DNA of 64,000 nt from Acetobacterium woodii (GCA_016213825.1 JACQZP010000027.1:1-64000), one strand, 5' to 3'; positions 25,372-35,488 are shown, counted from the stretch's first letter. Program-made: numbers and translations. Notes: a model not told the origin generated them from the letters alone.

Positions 25372-25839
25372 TTAGTTTTCAATTTCATTAATCAGATTGA
25401 CCATTTCAATCGCTGTCAGGGCACAGTCATAGCCCTTATTGCCGGCTTTGGTGCCAGCCCGTTCAATCGCCTGTTCAATATTTTCGGTGGTCAGCACCCC
25501 AAAAATCACTGGGATTTCCGACTGCAGTGAAACATGAGCCACGCCTTTAGATACCTCGCTGCAGACATAATCATAATGCGTGGTCGAACCGCGGATCACC
25601 GCCCCTAAACAGATGACCGCATCGTATTTTCCCAGCTTGGCCATTTTGGCGGCAATCAACGGTATTTCAAAGGCCCCTGGTACCCAGGCCACATCAATGT
25701 CCGCTTCTTTGACATCGTGACGCTTCAAGCCATCAATGGCGCCACCCAGCAGCTTGGAGCCAATAAACTCATTAAACCGTGCCACCACAATCCCCACTTT
25801 AATTCCCTTTGATACTAATTGTCCTTCATATACATTCAT
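25372..25839 (-). CDS. ribH: 6,7-dimethyl-8-ribityllumazine synthase
   Basis: 155 residues, normal length. It condenses 5-amino-6-ribitylamino-uracil with dihydroxybutanone phosphate. Family motifs [14 protein letters not shown], and G-A-V-I-R-G-S-T-x-H-x-D (with the catalytic His) are visible. ATG at 25839 with GGGAG 7 nt upstream is preferred over 25872. Last gene of the riboflavin operon, separated from ribBA by repeat element C. Confidence 0.95.
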   Translation of the reverse strand: MNVYEGQLVSKGIKVGIVVARFNEFIGSKLLGGAIDGLKRHDVKEADIDVAWVPGAFEIPLIAAKMAKLGKYDAVICLGAVIRGSTTHYDYVCSEVSKGVAHVSLQSEIPVIFGVLTTENIEQAIERAGTKAGNKGYDCALTAIEMVNLINEIEN

Positions 25840-25901
25840 TTCAATTCTCCCACTTAATAATTTTAATTTCATTATTTCTAAATTTCAAACACCAAACGTC
25901 A

Positions 25902-26020
25902 ATTGCTTTGATGCCTGTTTTCACAAACAATTTTGTAACGTATAGGCGAACAGTCGATAGACTGTCCGACGTTCAGTGTAAAAATTGTTTCGTGTAAACA
26001 GACAGCGAAGCTCACAGTAG
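25902..26020. repeat. Intergenic inverted-repeat element, copy C
   Basis: Same family; central hairpin ACAGTC-GATA-GACTGT, inner arms AAACAATTTT and AAAATTGTTT. It starts 13 nt after the ribBA stop and separates ribBA from ribH inside the riboflavin operon. Confidence 0.87.
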
Positions 26021-26032
26021 TATATCCAAGTT

Positions 26033-27235
26033 TTAATTATAATTTAAAATATGGCCCATTTTTTCCTGTTTGGTTTTTAGATAAAACAGGTCATGAATCG
26101 ACGCTTCCATTTGGATGGGCACCCGCTCCACCATTTCCAGACCAAATTCGGCAAGACCGTCCATTTTTTGGGGGTTATTGGTTAGCAGCCGCAGCTGTTT
26201 GATGCCCAGGTCGCTTAAAATCTGAGCGCCGATATAGTATTCCCGCAGGTCTTCGGGGAAGCCCAGTTCAATATTGGCCTGAACCGTGTCCATCCCCATA
26301 TCCTGAAGGGCATAGGCTTTGAGTTTATTGATCAGACCGATGCCCCGGCCTTCCTGACGCATATAGAGCAGTACCCCCCGGCCTTCTTTTTCAATGGCGG
26401 TCATGGCCGCCCCAAACTGATCACCACAATCACAGCGGATCGAACCAAAGGCGTCGCCGGTTAAACATTCAGAATGAACCCGACACAGCACCGGGCGATC
26501 ACCGCTCACATCACCCTTAACCAGGGCCACATGATGTTCGCCGTTAAGCTTATTGACATAGCCATAGGCCATAAACTCACCGTATTTGGTGGGCATTTTA
26601 GTGATCGTCACACAATCCACCAGTTTTTCATTTTGTTTGCGATAGTCCTGCAGATCCTTGATGGTAACGAATTTTAGCTGATGGGTCTGGGCAAACTCAA
26701 TCAATTCCGGGGTTCGCATCATCGTGCCATCTTCCCGCATGATTTCGCAGCACAGGCCGCATTCTTTCAGCCCGGCCAGTTTGACCAGATCAACGGTGGC
26801 CTCGGTATGGCCGTTTCGTTCCAGAACTCCATGTTCCCGAGCCACCAGCGGAAACATATGCCCAGGACGCCGGAAGTCCTCCGGTCTGGCGTTGTCATCG
26901 ACGCACTTGATGGCGGTGATGGAACGTTCCTCGGCCGAAATGCCAGTGGTGGTATCAACATGATCAATCGAAACGGTAAAAGCAGTGCCATGATTATCGG
27001 TGTTGTCCGTCACCATTTGGGGAACGGCTAATTTTTTAACCAGTTTTTCGCTCATCGGCATACAAATCAGCCCTTTTCCATAGACGGCCATAAAGTTGAC
27101 ATTTTCGGTGGTGGCGAATTCAGCCGCACAGACAAAGTCGCCTTCGTTTTCCCGGTCATCATCATCGGTAACGATGATGATTTTGCCGGCTCTCAAATCT
27201 TCCAGTGCTTCTTCAATGGTATTAAATTTAAACAT
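26033..27235 (-). CDS. ribBA: Bifunctional DHBP synthase / GTP cyclohydrolase II
   Basis: 400 residues. The N-terminal half (1-200) is 3,4-dihydroxy-2-butanone 4-phosphate synthase, with [10 protein letters not shown] and R-x-G-H-x-x-P. The C-terminal half is GTP cyclohydrolase II with zinc ligands in H-S-E-C-L-T-G-D-x-F-x-x-x-R-C-D-C-G and the R-Q-E-G-R-G-I-G-L loop. It supplies both precursors of the riboflavin ring system. Third gene after ribD and ribE. Confidence 0.97.
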   Translation of the reverse strand: MFKFNTIEEALEDLRAGKIIIVTDDDDRENEGDFVCAAEFATTENVNFMAVYGKGLICMPMSEKLVKKLAVPQMVTDNTDNHGTAFTVSIDHVDTTTGISAEERSITAIKCVDDNARPEDFRRPGHMFPLVAREHGVLERNGHTEATVDLVKLAGLKECGLCCEIMREDGTMMRTPELIEFAQTHQLKFVTIKDLQDYRKQNEKLVDCVTITKMPTKYGEFMAYGYVNKLNGEHHVALVKGDVSGDRPVLCRVHSECLTGDAFGSIRCDCGDQFGAAMTAIEKEGRGVLLYMRQEGRGIGLINKLKAYALQDMGMDTVQANIELGFPEDLREYYIGAQILSDLGIKQLRLLTNNPQKMDGLAEFGLEMVERVPIQMEASIHDLFYLKTKQEKMGHILNYN

Positions 27236-27264
27236 AGTACCCTCTCTTATTTTTAATTTTATTC

Positions 27265-27927
27265 TTAAAACCCGGCCTCAGCCAGAAAATCAATGGTCAA
27301 GCCACTGGATTTTTCCTGATTGCGGTCTGTTTTTGGGGCTGGGTTCAACAACAGCCTTTCGATATATTTTCCGACCAGGTCGTTTTCCAAATTTACCGGA
27401 TCTCCGGCTTTCTTGACTCCCAGGATTGTCTGCTTAACTGTATGGGGAATGACGGATACCTTAAAACTGTTGGCGGTCATGTCGACGACCGTTAAGCTGA
27501 TGCCGTCAATAGCAATGGAGCCTTTTTTGATGATGTAACGCAGTATCTGCTGCGATGCCTCAATCTCAAAGATCACCGCATTATCATCTTTGGTAATTTG
27601 AATAATGTGTCCGGTGCCGTCAATATGTCCGGCCACCATATGCCCTCCGAAACGGCCATTGGCGGGCATCGCCCGTTCCAGATTAACGGCCGAGCCGCCT
27701 TTTAGATCGCCCAGATTGCTGCGACGCAGGGTTTCACTCATGACATCAGCCATCCACTTATTGCCACTCAACTGGGACACTGTCAAACATACCCCATTCA
27801 CCGCCACGCTGTCGCCCAGTTTCAAATCATCCATGATGACCGCACCCTGAACCCATAACTGGGAAGATCGCTGCCCTCTGACGACAGCAGTGATTTTCCC
27901 CACTTCTTCGATAATTCCTGTAAACAT
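27265..27927 (-). CDS. ribE: Riboflavin synthase, alpha subunit
   Basis: 220 residues made of two homologous lumazine-binding domains, each with a V-N-G-V-C-L-T-V or D-G-I-S-L-T-V motif. It begins with the canonical M-F-T-G-I-I-E-E. It dismutates two lumazine molecules to riboflavin. It starts 4 bp after the ribD stop. Confidence 0.96.
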   Translation of the reverse strand: MFTGIIEEVGKITAVVRGQRSSQLWVQGAVIMDDLKLGDSVAVNGVCLTVSQLSGNKWMADVMSETLRRSNLGDLKGGSAVNLERAMPANGRFGGHMVAGHIDGTGHIIQITKDDNAVIFEIEASQQILRYIIKKGSIAIDGISLTVVDMTANSFKVSVIPHTVKQTILGVKKAGDPVNLENDLVGKYIERLLLNPAPKTDRNQEKSSGLTIDFLAEAGF

Positions 27928-27931
27928 TACC

Positions 27932-29020
27932 TTACCTCTTTACATATTCGAGGCAGATATCTTCCCCGAAAATTTTTATTTTTCTGTCCGTAAATTGGAA
28001 GGCCTCCGCCGGATCATCCACGCCCAGGCCTTCCACCGGGGTTTTGGCAGCGCCGCCGCCAAATATTTTAGGGGCCAAATAAACCTGCAGCTGATTGACA
28101 ATGCCGCTTTTTAAGGCACTGAAATTCAGAGTGCCACCACCTTCCAATAGAATGCTGTCAATTCCCAATGCCCCCAACTGCTCCATCAGCTCCTGGAGAT
28201 TAAGATGATCCCCGTCTTTTGAAACCATTAAAATTTTACAGCCCATGATTTCAAGCCGTTTGATTTTGCGCTGATCCTGGGAGCAGGTGGCCAGATAGGT
28301 TGGTGTTTTCCGGGCTGATACCACGACCTGTGCTGACAGTGGGGTGCGCAAATGGCTATCGCAGATAATCCGGCTGGGGCTTCTCCCCCCCTCACTCCGG
28401 CAGGTTAACTGAGGATCGTCCTGCAAAATGGTGTTGACTCCCACCATAATTCCAGCAACTTCATTTCGGGTTTCATGGACAGCTGCCCTGGCCTGTTCCC
28501 CGGTAATCCATTTAGATTTTCCGGTGCGGGTGGCAATTTTGCCATCTAGAGTCATGGCATATTTCATTAACACATAGGGCGTTTTATTTTTGATGTAGTG
28601 AAAAAATACGGCATTCAGATCCTGACAAGCCGCTTCACGGACTCCGGTTATCACCGTGATCCCCTGCTGTCTCAAGATCTCGATCCCCTTGCCGCTGACC
28701 AGCGGATTGGGATCGGTGGCTCCGATAACCACCCGGCTGATTTTATTTTCAATGATCGCCTCGGTACATGGTGGGGTTTTGCCATGATGACAGCAGGGTT
28801 CCAACGTCACATACATGGTTCCCCCAGCCGCTGACTGGGTGCAGGCCGCCAAGGCATTACGCTCGGCATGAGGCCCACCATACTGTTCATGATAACCGCT
28901 GCCGATGATCACATCATCCTTGACAATCACCGCTCCCACCAACGGATTAGGATTCACCTGTCCCCGGCCTTTTTTTGCCAATTCAATAGCCAGATCCATA
29001 TATTTTTCATGATTTTCCAC
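27932..29020 (-). CDS. ribD: Bifunctional riboflavin deaminase/reductase
   Basis: 362 residues. The N-terminal cytidine-deaminase-like domain has zinc ligands in H-A-E-R-N-A and P-C-C-H-H-G-K-T-P-P-C. The C-terminal reductase domain (about 145-362) has the T-L-D-G-K-I-A and L-L-E-G-G-G-T-L-N motifs. The start is a GTG at 29020 with AAGGAGG nearby; longer frames would run through the leader hairpin. First gene after the FMN riboswitch. Confidence 0.96.
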   Translation of the reverse strand: MENHEKYMDLAIELAKKGRGQVNPNPLVGAVIVKDDVIIGSGYHEQYGGPHAERNALAACTQSAAGGTMYVTLEPCCHHGKTPPCTEAIIENKISRVVIGATDPNPLVSGKGIEILRQQGITVITGVREAACQDLNAVFFHYIKNKTPYVLMKYAMTLDGKIATRTGKSKWITGEQARAAVHETRNEVAGIMVGVNTILQDDPQLTCRSEGGRSPSRIICDSHLRTPLSAQVVVSARKTPTYLATCSQDQRKIKRLEIMGCKILMVSKDGDHLNLQELMEQLGALGIDSILLEGGGTLNFSALKSGIVNQLQVYLAPKIFGGGAAKTPVEGLGVDDPAEAFQFTDRKIKIFGEDICLEYVKR

Positions 29021-29047
29021 ACGTTCTCCTCCTTCAAAAAAGAAAAT

Positions 29048-29069
29048 AGCCCTGACGTCATTCAGGGCT
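29048..29069 (-). promoter_or_regulatory. Second leader hairpin before ribD
   Basis: AGCCCTGA and TCAGGGCT form an 8-bp stem with a 6-nt loop, followed on the minus strand by TTTTC and six T residues, 28 bp before the ribD GTG. It looks like a second intrinsic terminator behind the riboswitch terminator. Confidence 0.55.
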
Positions 29070-29117
29070 ATCGATTTGTTTGCAGGCTGCATCAATTTTT
29101 ATAAAATATCTTTGTAT

Positions 29118-29153
29118 TAAAAAAGCTCTGAAATGATTACCATTTCAGAGCTA
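29118..29153 (-). terminator. FMN riboswitch terminator
   Basis: AGCTCTGAAATG and CATTTCAGAGCT form a 12-bp stem with a 4-5-nt loop, followed on the minus strand by a six-T run. It lies between the FMN aptamer and ribD and should form when FMN is bound. Confidence 0.85.
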
Positions 29154-29192
29154 AATAAACAAAGATGCATCGACTATGCAAAACTTTATTAT

Positions 29193-29300
29193 CTTCTTTC
29201 ATCCAGACTTTAACTGTCGGCCTCGGAATTACACCGAATCATACCTTGCGGCTCGTGGGCTATACCACCGGTAGGGAAACTATCCCTGCCCTGAAGACTT
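29193..29300 (-). ncRNA. FMN (RFN) riboswitch
   Basis: The minus strand shows the conserved RFN segments in order: TTCAGGGCAGGG, the CCCTACCGGTGGTATAGCC block, CACGAGCCGC, TGATTCGGTGTAATTCCGAGGCCGACAGTTAAAGTCTGGATG and the closing GAAAGAAG. It is followed by a terminator and ribD, so it controls the riboflavin operon by transcription termination. Confidence 0.95.
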
Positions 29301-29472
29301 CATATTTAATTGACTAAACTTTAACATAATTGATATATTGCTGTCAATACATTAAATTTATTTTTCATTTAGGGTTCTTTTAGTTTATAATATGAGTATA
29401 AATATTCGACCTTCTCAATTTGACGGTTAACCGATTATTATGAAATCTTTTAAGCAAAGAGGAGACTTCCTG

Positions 29473-32310
29473 ATGCAGTGGTTTAAAAAAAGCCTGATCC
29501 GACGTATCGGCACAATTGTTATCTTTTTTATTATTGCTGCATTCTCACTTTATGGCATTATTTCCATTCAACTGATGAGCGATTTTTTTGAGACGAACAG
29601 CAAATCAGAATTATCTAAAGATGCCTTACAGATCGCCACCGAAATTGACAATTTTATCGAAAAAGACATTGTCATTGTTGAACAGATGAAAACCAACCAA
29701 GACTATCAAGCGATCACCGAAGCCCTCAACACCCGGGCAGATAAAAGGCAGCACCCCTTATTCAATGTGGTTACTCAGGAGCTTCAAGCCATTAAAGCCA
29801 CTGATGCAAATATTTCGCTGGCCTATATCGGCGTTCAAAAATCAAATGATCTGATTTCTTCTACCGCTGACTTTGATCCCAAACCCGATTATGACCTAAA
29901 TCAACGGATCTGGTATACGGAAACATTGAAATCTCGCGGGATTACGGTAACGAATCCTTATATTGATATTGTTACTGAAAAAATGGTGGTTTCGATTACC
30001 ACTCCGATCGTAAAAAACAACAATGTTATTGGTGCCATGGGCATTGATTTGCTGGTTTCGGATATTTCTGAACTGATGAAATCTTATCAGGTAGGCACCA
30101 ATGGCTATACCCTATTAATCAATAAGGACGGCAGTATTTTTTACCATCCAGATGATCCTGGTAATCCTCAGCCCGCTGGGTCAGATCCCTATGCCTATTT
30201 GGAAAACTATCAGGATGAACTCACCTCTGGGAACAGCGGTGTCATAGAAGATAACAATGGTAGCGATGCTAAATACATTGCCTATGTCCCCACCCAATCA
30301 GCCAACTGGATTGTGGCTACGGTCATTCCCAAGTCAGAAGTCCTGGCATCCCTGAATCGATTCATTTTTTTACTGTTTTTTATTTCACTGATCCTGCTTT
30401 TTTTAGTCGCCTTTTTTATAAAACGTCTGACCAGCATGATTTCTGGACCCATTGTGACTGTTTCAGAAGCGATTGAAACCTTCAGTCGTGGTAATCAGGA
30501 AATCAATTTGCCGGAATCCCTTTATTCCCGGGAGGATGAAATCGGCATTCTATCGAAGGGTCTCCATCAGATGAGTCACCGGATCACCCATTATATCGAA
30601 GAAGTTCAAATTAACAATGAGACCCTTAATAAAGAAATTGAAAAACGACGGGTTGTTCAATCCCGACTTGAGCTGATCCTGGAATTGCTTTCAGGCACCG
30701 ATGAAGGTATTTTTATACTAAATAGTGAATTTTTTTGCATCTATAATAATGCGGCCTTTGCTAAAATCATCGGGTTTGACCAATTCGATATTCACTCCGT
30801 AAATTTAATGGATAGCAATATACTAATCAACCAGACCCTTATCGACAATCTTGATGAGGATGCGGTCTGGTTTGGGGAAATTGAGTATTCCAAATCTGAT
30901 AATGAAACCTTGATTCTGTTTTTAAGAATCAGCAAGGTCAAAAATCAGGAAGATGATTATTATATCGGTAACATCACCAACCTAACGGCCCACAAACAAA
31001 TTGAAAAAGATATTTACTATTTAAAATATTTTGATCATCTGACCAAGCTCAATAATAAACTTTATTTGGATGAATCAGGATTGGAACTGATCAATTCGGA
31101 TGCCAATCATATCGGCAATCATGCATTAATACTGATTAATGTTGATAATTTCAGAATTATCAATGAAGCGAAAGGTTATGATTTCGGAAACAAAGTTCTG
31201 ATTGCTTTGGCAAAGCGTCTAAAAACGTTGGTTAGCGAACAAGACATTCTGGCGCGGTTGGGAAATGACGAGTTTGGTATCTTAAAGACCCATGTAACCT
31301 CTAACGAAAGTTTGTATGAGTATATGATTGATCTCAGCAAAGCGCTGGGAAAAATGATTTTGATTAATGATGAAGATCTCATTGTTGATGTGAGCATTGG
31401 GGTCAGTCTCTACCCCAGTGATGCCAACCATTATGCCAAGCTTTTAAAGACCGCAGCCTCGGCCTTGAATAATGTTAAGGCCAATAAAGGACGTCGCTTT
31501 GAATTTTATGATAAGGAAATCAACAATCTTTCCATTCAAAAATACGAAATACAAAATAAATTGAGAAATGCTCTGACGAATAATGAATTCATTCTTTATT
31601 ATCAACCTCAGGTGGATATGTCCACCAATCAGATCATCGGTCTGGAAGCCCTGATCCGCTGGAACAGTCCCACTGGTATGATTCCACCCAACAACTTTAT
31701 CGCCATCGCCGAAGAATCCGGGTTGATTATTCCAATTGGCGAATGGGTATTGCTGAATGCCTGTCAATTTGGCAAGAAACTGCAATCGCTGGGTTATGCT
31801 ATCCCCATTGCGGTCAATCTTTCGATGCTCCAGTTTAAGTCAGACTATATCTGTGAATTAACCCAGTCCTTATTGACCCGCACCAATCTTCCTCCGGAAC
31901 ACCTGGAACTGGAAATCACCGAAGGAATCTTAATGGATAATGAAGACGAATGTGAATCGATTTTGCGGCAATTCCATGATATGGGCATTCAGATTTCCAT
32001 TGACGATTTTGGTACCGGCTACTCATCCCTGAGTTATTTGAAGAAATTTGCGGTGGATAAGATAAAAATCGACCGATCTTTTATTAAAGGAATTCCCCAT
32101 TTCGATAATGGTACCATTGCCAAGGTTATTATTGAACTGGCTGGCAATTTCAATCTGCAGGTCATTGCCGAAGGGGTTGAAACGGAAGATCAGATTGAGT
32201 TCCTACTCAAAAACAATTGTCATATTGCACAGGGTTTTCACTATGCCAAACCGCTTAATGAAAACGAGCTGCTGACTTTTATGGAAAAATCAAAAAGGGA
32301 TAATGGCTGA
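29473..32310 (+). CDS. Cache-HAMP-PAS-GGDEF-EAL c-di-GMP signalling protein
   Basis: 945 residues. Membrane segments at about 12-35 and 300-322 flank a periplasmic-type dCache sensor. HAMP (about 323-375), PAS (about 405-510), GGDEF (about 520-680) and EAL (about 690-940) follow. The cyclase motif reads G-N-D-E-F instead of GGDEF, so synthesis is doubtful; the EAL domain keeps E-A-L-I-R-W, D-D-F-G-T-G-Y-S-S, K-I-D-x-S-F and E-G-V-E, so it should hydrolyse c-di-GMP. The ATG at 29473 has GGAG 8 nt upstream. Confidence 0.92.
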   Translation: MQWFKKSLIRRIGTIVIFFIIAAFSLYGIISIQLMSDFFETNSKSELSKDALQIATEIDNFIEKDIVIVEQMKTNQDYQAITEALNTRADKRQHPLFNVVTQELQAIKATDANISLAYIGVQKSNDLISSTADFDPKPDYDLNQRIWYTETLKSRGITVTNPYIDIVTEKMVVSITTPIVKNNNVIGAMGIDLLVSDISELMKSYQVGTNGYTLLINKDGSIFYHPDDPGNPQPAGSDPYAYLENYQDELTSGNSGVIEDNNGSDAKYIAYVPTQSANWIVATVIPKSEVLASLNRFIFLLFFISLILLFLVAFFIKRLTSMISGPIVTVSEAIETFSRGNQEINLPESLYSREDEIGILSKGLHQMSHRITHYIEEVQINNETLNKEIEKRRVVQSRLELILELLSGTDEGIFILNSEFFCIYNNAAFAKIIGFDQFDIHSVNLMDSNILINQTLIDNLDEDAVWFGEIEYSKSDNETLILFLRISKVKNQEDDYYIGNITNLTAHKQIEKDIYYLKYFDHLTKLNNKLYLDESGLELINSDANHIGNHALILINVDNFRIINEAKGYDFGNKVLIALAKRLKTLVSEQDILARLGNDEFGILKTHVTSNESLYEYMIDLSKALGKMILINDEDLIVDVSIGVSLYPSDANHYAKLLKTAASALNNVKANKGRRFEFYDKEINNLSIQKYEIQNKLRNALTNNEFILYYQPQVDMSTNQIIGLEALIRWNSPTGMIPPNNFIAIAEESGLIIPIGEWVLLNACQFGKKLQSLGYAIPIAVNLSMLQFKSDYICELTQSLLTRTNLPPEHLELEITEGILMDNEDECESILRQFHDMGIQISIDDFGTGYSSLSYLKKFAVDKIKIDRSFIKGIPHFDNGTIAKVIIELAGNFNLQVIAEGVETEDQIEFLLKNNCHIAQGFHYAKPLNENELLTFMEKSKRDNG

Positions 32311-32327
32311 GCCTTATCCCTTTTTTT
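32292..32327 (+). terminator. Terminator of the EAL-protein gene
   Basis: AAAAAGGGATAA and TTATCCCTTTTT form a stem that includes the stop codon region, followed by T residues. Confidence 0.8.
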
Positions 32328-32375
32328 ATTTAAAATTATTCGATTTAATTATTTTTGCATTAAAAAAGCAACTCC

Positions 32376-32960
32376 TTAAAAGACAAATCGCTGACCTAGG
32401 GTTTCCGGATGTGCTGTTGTCATGGCCTCACTCATGATGCAGACCCCTTTGGCACCAGCCATCAAGGTGATTTTATAATTTGCTTGGCTGATCCCGCCAA
32501 TGGCAAAAACCGGTATCTTGACCGAATCGCAAATTTCTTTGAGAAAACGCAAGCCCCTGGCCGGCATTCCCTTTTTACAATCGGTGGGAAAAACATGACC
32601 GGCAATCAAATAATCAGCTCCCAATTCTTCGGCTTCGGTGGCTTGTTCAACCGAGTGAACCGATACCCCAACCTGACTGAAGTTCTTGATTGCTTCGTGA
32701 TGTTTTCTAATGTCATTAATGGATAATTGAACGGCACCAATATTTAATCGCTCCGCGGTTTCAATATTCTGATTGATAATTAAGTTCACCTGGTATTTGC
32801 CACAAATTTCTTTTACTTTTGTAGCCATATTTTGATATTCTAGATCACCAAGATCTTTTTCTCTCAGCATAATTGCATGGGGTTTCCCGCTGGCAATTTT
32901 ATCAATGCGACTCAAAAAGTCATCTTTACACAATTCTTGATTGGTTATACAAATCAGCAT
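32376..32960 (-). CDS. thiE: Thiamine phosphate synthase (ThiE/TenI-like)
   Basis: 194 residues, a TIM barrel. ThiE joins the thiazole and pyrimidine halves of thiamine. The family loop G-H-V-F-P-T-D-C-K-K-G, the I-G-G-I segment and a phosphate-binding G-A-K-G-V are present. The N-terminal part is short for ThiE, so a TenI-like role cannot be excluded. Last gene of the thiS-G-H-E cluster; GGAGGG lies before the ATG, just below a hairpin at 32971-33019. Confidence 0.85.
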   Translation of the reverse strand: MLICITNQELCKDDFLSRIDKIASGKPHAIMLREKDLGDLEYQNMATKVKEICGKYQVNLIINQNIETAERLNIGAVQLSINDIRKHHEAIKNFSQVGVSVHSVEQATEAEELGADYLIAGHVFPTDCKKGMPARGLRFLKEICDSVKIPVFAIGGISQANYKITLMAGAKGVCIMSEAMTTAHPETLGQRFVF

Positions 32961-32970
32961 TTTACCCTCC

Positions 32971-33019
32971 TTCTGTTTCTTTATTTAAGTCTATCACTTT
33001 TTTCAAAAAAGAAACAGAA
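32971..33019 (-). promoter_or_regulatory. Hairpin between thiH and thiE
   Basis: TTCTGTTTCTTT (32971-32982) pairs with AAAGAAACAGAA (33008-33019), ending right at the thiE ribosome site. It may tune thiE expression or protect the mRNA end; no T-run follows, so it is not a standard terminator. Confidence 0.45.
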
Positions 33020-33044
33020 AATTATAACAGTTAATTAAATGATT

Positions 33045-34199
33045 TCAAACCCGGATATAGTCGCTGTAAACCGGCTGCAGCCCTCGGTCTAAAATCATCT
33101 GATGGACCTCCGGCACACTTCGGGGATCAGAGATCTCAAACTGTTCATCGCCTTTCTCGTCCTGCTCATGACCACCGACCCCCACACTGACCCCGGCGGA
33201 AATTTTTGTTGCTACCATGCCAATGACGTGATCCCGAAAGCCGGCCCGCTCCCGAGTTGAAATGGTAATACCAGCATAGGGCATAAATAATCGGTAGGCT
33301 AGCATCACCTGGAGTAGCTGTTTTTCATGAACATCGTTGGGGTTGTTGTCGGCATTATTAATAAACGGTCGCAGCCGGGGTGTTGAGAAACCAATTTCTG
33401 CATGAGGATATTTCTGCTGCATAAAATAAGCATGAAGACCAGTGGCATAGGCATCCTTTCTAAAGTCATCCAACCCCAACAGTGCCCCGAAGGATACGCC
33501 CCGCATGCCGCCGATTAGAGCCCGCTCCTGGGAATAAAATCGATAGGGAAAAACCCGCTTGGAACCGCTTAAATGAACCTGCTCATACTTGATGCTGTTA
33601 TAGGTCTCCTGATAAACCGAGACAAAATCGGCTCCGCATTTGCGCAGGTAGGCATACTCGTCCGAATTCAAGGGATAAATCTCAATGCCCACGGTTGAAA
33701 AATACTTGGTTGCCAGCTTAATCCCCTCTCCGATGTATTCCACCCCGGAATGATGCCGAGATTCTCCGGTTAAAATCAGAATCTCTTTTAACCCGGTTTT
33801 GGCGATGGCCTTTAGTTCCACTTCCATTTCGTCAATGGAAAGCTTCCCCCGGCGGATTTTATTTTTGCAATTAAATCCACAGTATACACAGTTATTTTCA
33901 CAATAATTGGCAATGTAAAGAGGGGTAAACAGACAAATGCTGTTGCCAAAGTGTTTTCTAGTTTCAACCACAGCTTTTTTTGCCATTTCTTCTAAATACG
34001 GTGTCGCCGCCGGAGATAATAAGGCTCCATAGTCTTCCAGAGATAAATGTTCTTTACTCAGCGCCTGTTTTACATCGCTTTGTGAATAGTTTAAATAGTC
34101 ATAGTTATCCACATGTTTTAAGACCTTATCCAGAATATCCGAAGCAATAATCTCCATTCCTTTTTGATAAACCATCGGATCCGTTCGTTTCATTGCCAT
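33045..34199 (-). CDS. thiH: 2-iminoacetate synthase (tyrosine lyase)
   Basis: 384 residues. A radical SAM enzyme cleaving tyrosine to dehydroglycine for thiazole synthesis in anaerobes. The cluster motif C-x3-C-x2-C lies in A-N-Y-C-E-N-N-C-V-Y-C-G, near residue 105. The biotin/thiamin-synthesis-associated C-terminal domain is complete. It begins 1 bp after the thiG stop. Its presence, instead of glycine oxidase ThiO, fits an anaerobe. Confidence 0.95.
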   Translation of the reverse strand: MAMKRTDPMVYQKGMEIIASDILDKVLKHVDNYDYLNYSQSDVKQALSKEHLSLEDYGALLSPAATPYLEEMAKKAVVETRKHFGNSICLFTPLYIANYCENNCVYCGFNCKNKIRRGKLSIDEMEVELKAIAKTGLKEILILTGESRHHSGVEYIGEGIKLATKYFSTVGIEIYPLNSDEYAYLRKCGADFVSVYQETYNSIKYEQVHLSGSKRVFPYRFYSQERALIGGMRGVSFGALLGLDDFRKDAYATGLHAYFMQQKYPHAEIGFSTPRLRPFINNADNNPNDVHEKQLLQVMLAYRLFMPYAGITISTRERAGFRDHVIGMVATKISAGVSVGVGGHEQDEKGDEQFEISDPRSVPEVHQMILDRGLQPVYSDYIRV

Positions 34200-34200
34200 C

Positions 34201-34968
34201 CTAATCCTCCAAAAATCCCGTTAACGGGCTGGAAGCTTCGGCCGCCTGATTTAACACCCGACCAAGTCCAGCCAGATAGGCATTCCGGCCCGATTCGATG
34301 GCCTGGCCAAAGGCCTTAGCCATCAGCGGAATATTTTTTGCCGTTGCCACCGCCGTATTGCACATCACCGCCGCGACCCCCATTTCCATGGCTTCACAGG
34401 CCTGGGACGGCCGTCCGATGCCGGCATCCACAATGATCGGCACTGCGATTTCATCCACCAGAATCTGAATAAAATCTTTGGTACTGAGTCCCTTATTGCT
34501 ACCAATTGGAGAAGCCAGCGGCATTACCGCCGCCGCACCGGCACTGACCAGATCCCGGGCGACATTTAAATCCGGGTACATATATGGCATGACTACAAAC
34601 CCATCTTTTGCGAGAATCTCGGTGGCTTTGACGGTTTCATAGTTATCGGGAAACAGATATTTGGAATCCTTGATGACTTCCACTTTAACAAAATTCCCGC
34701 AATTGATTTCCCTGGCTAACCGGGCAATTTTGACCGCTTCCTCGGCCGTTCTGGCCCCGGAAGTATTGGGCAGTAGGGTAATATTCTCGGGAATGTATTC
34801 CAGAATATTCTCTTCGCCCCCCTGATTGGCCCGCCGCAATGCCAGGGTCACAATTTCCGCCCCGCCATTTTCAACCACCGCCTGCACGATTTCCAATGAA
34901 AACTTACCTGACCCCAGGATGAACCGGGAATTAAACCGCTGTCCGCCAATTACTAATTGATCTGTCAT
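34201..34968 (-). CDS. thiG: Thiazole synthase
   Basis: 255 residues, TIM-barrel enzyme making the thiazole phosphate from DXP, dehydroglycine and ThiS thiocarboxylate. It opens with G[14 protein letters not shown]. The Schiff-base Lys is in V-K-V-E-V-I, and the D-A-G-I-G phosphate site is present. It lies 87 bp after thiS on the same strand. Confidence 0.95.
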   Translation of the reverse strand: MTDQLVIGGQRFNSRFILGSGKFSLEIVQAVVENGGAEIVTLALRRANQGGEENILEYIPENITLLPNTSGARTAEEAVKIARLAREINCGNFVKVEVIKDSKYLFPDNYETVKATEILAKDGFVVMPYMYPDLNVARDLVSAGAAAVMPLASPIGSNKGLSTKDFIQILVDEIAVPIIVDAGIGRPSQACEAMEMGVAAVMCNTAVATAKNIPLMAKAFGQAIESGRNAYLAGLGRVLNQAAEASSPLTGFLED

Positions 34969-35055
34969 TTTATCTCCTTTTTGACTTTGTTATGAGTATT
35001 TTTGAATTCTATCGTTCGAACTGTTATTACTTTGTGATCAATTTCGTAACTACGC

Positions 35056-35250
35056 TCAGCCCCCACCCACAAACCGAACCACTTCCAGGGTATCCTCTTC
35101 ACAGAGCATGACTGAATCATAAGTCGGTTTCGGGACGATTTCGCCATTTCTGGCCACCGCCAGGGTCACCACATCAAACTGATTGGCTGCTAAAAACTGC
35201 AACAGACTCTGGTTGTTCCCCAGGGTCATTTCTTTTCCATTAACTCTCAT
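35056..35250 (-). CDS. thiS: Sulfur carrier protein ThiS
   Basis: 64 residues, ubiquitin fold, ending in V-G-G-G so that the C-terminal Gly can be thiocarboxylated. It delivers sulfur to ThiG. GGAGG lies before the ATG. The adenylyltransferase ThiF that normally activates ThiS is not in the window. No TPP riboswitch was found upstream; that space holds repeat element D and a terminator. Confidence 0.92.
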   Translation of the reverse strand: MRVNGKEMTLGNNQSLLQFLAANQFDVVTLAVARNGEIVPKPTYDSVMLCEEDTLEVVRFVGGG

Positions 35251-35287
35251 GTTTCCTCCTTCTATGCAGATGAAAATCGAACAGAAC

Positions 35288-35410
35288 TTGCTTTGATGTC
35301 GGTTTTCGCAAACAATTTTGTAACGTGTAGGCGAACAGGCGGTAGCCTGTCCGACGTACAGTCTAAAAATTGTTTAGCGTAAACTGGCAGCGAAGCTCAC
35401 GGCACTTCCT
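35288..35410. repeat. Intergenic inverted-repeat element, copy D
   Basis: Same family; the central hairpin is ACAGGC-GGTA-GCCTGT, with two bases changed in a paired manner relative to ACAGTC/GACTGT in copies A and C. Outer arms CTTTG and CGAAG. It lies in the leader of the thiS operon, 38 bp before the thiS start. Confidence 0.87.
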
Positions 35411-35435
35411 CAATTAACAATATTTCAAACGCAAA

Positions 35436-35488
35436 AAAAGCACAAAACGCGATTACACCCTTTCGGTGGTGTACCCCATTTTGCGCTA
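35436..35488 (-). terminator. Terminator of the coiled-coil protein gene
   Basis: On the minus strand AGCGCAAAAT pairs with GTTTTGTGCT, with an inner TACACC/GGTGTA stem, followed by seven T residues. It lies about 80 bp after the stop at 35565 and separates that gene from the thi operon. Confidence 0.8.

Noticed and set aside
29097-29300. T-box or other amino-acid leader before ribD
   Set aside because: The conserved segments match the FMN riboswitch throughout, and no T-box sequence is present.
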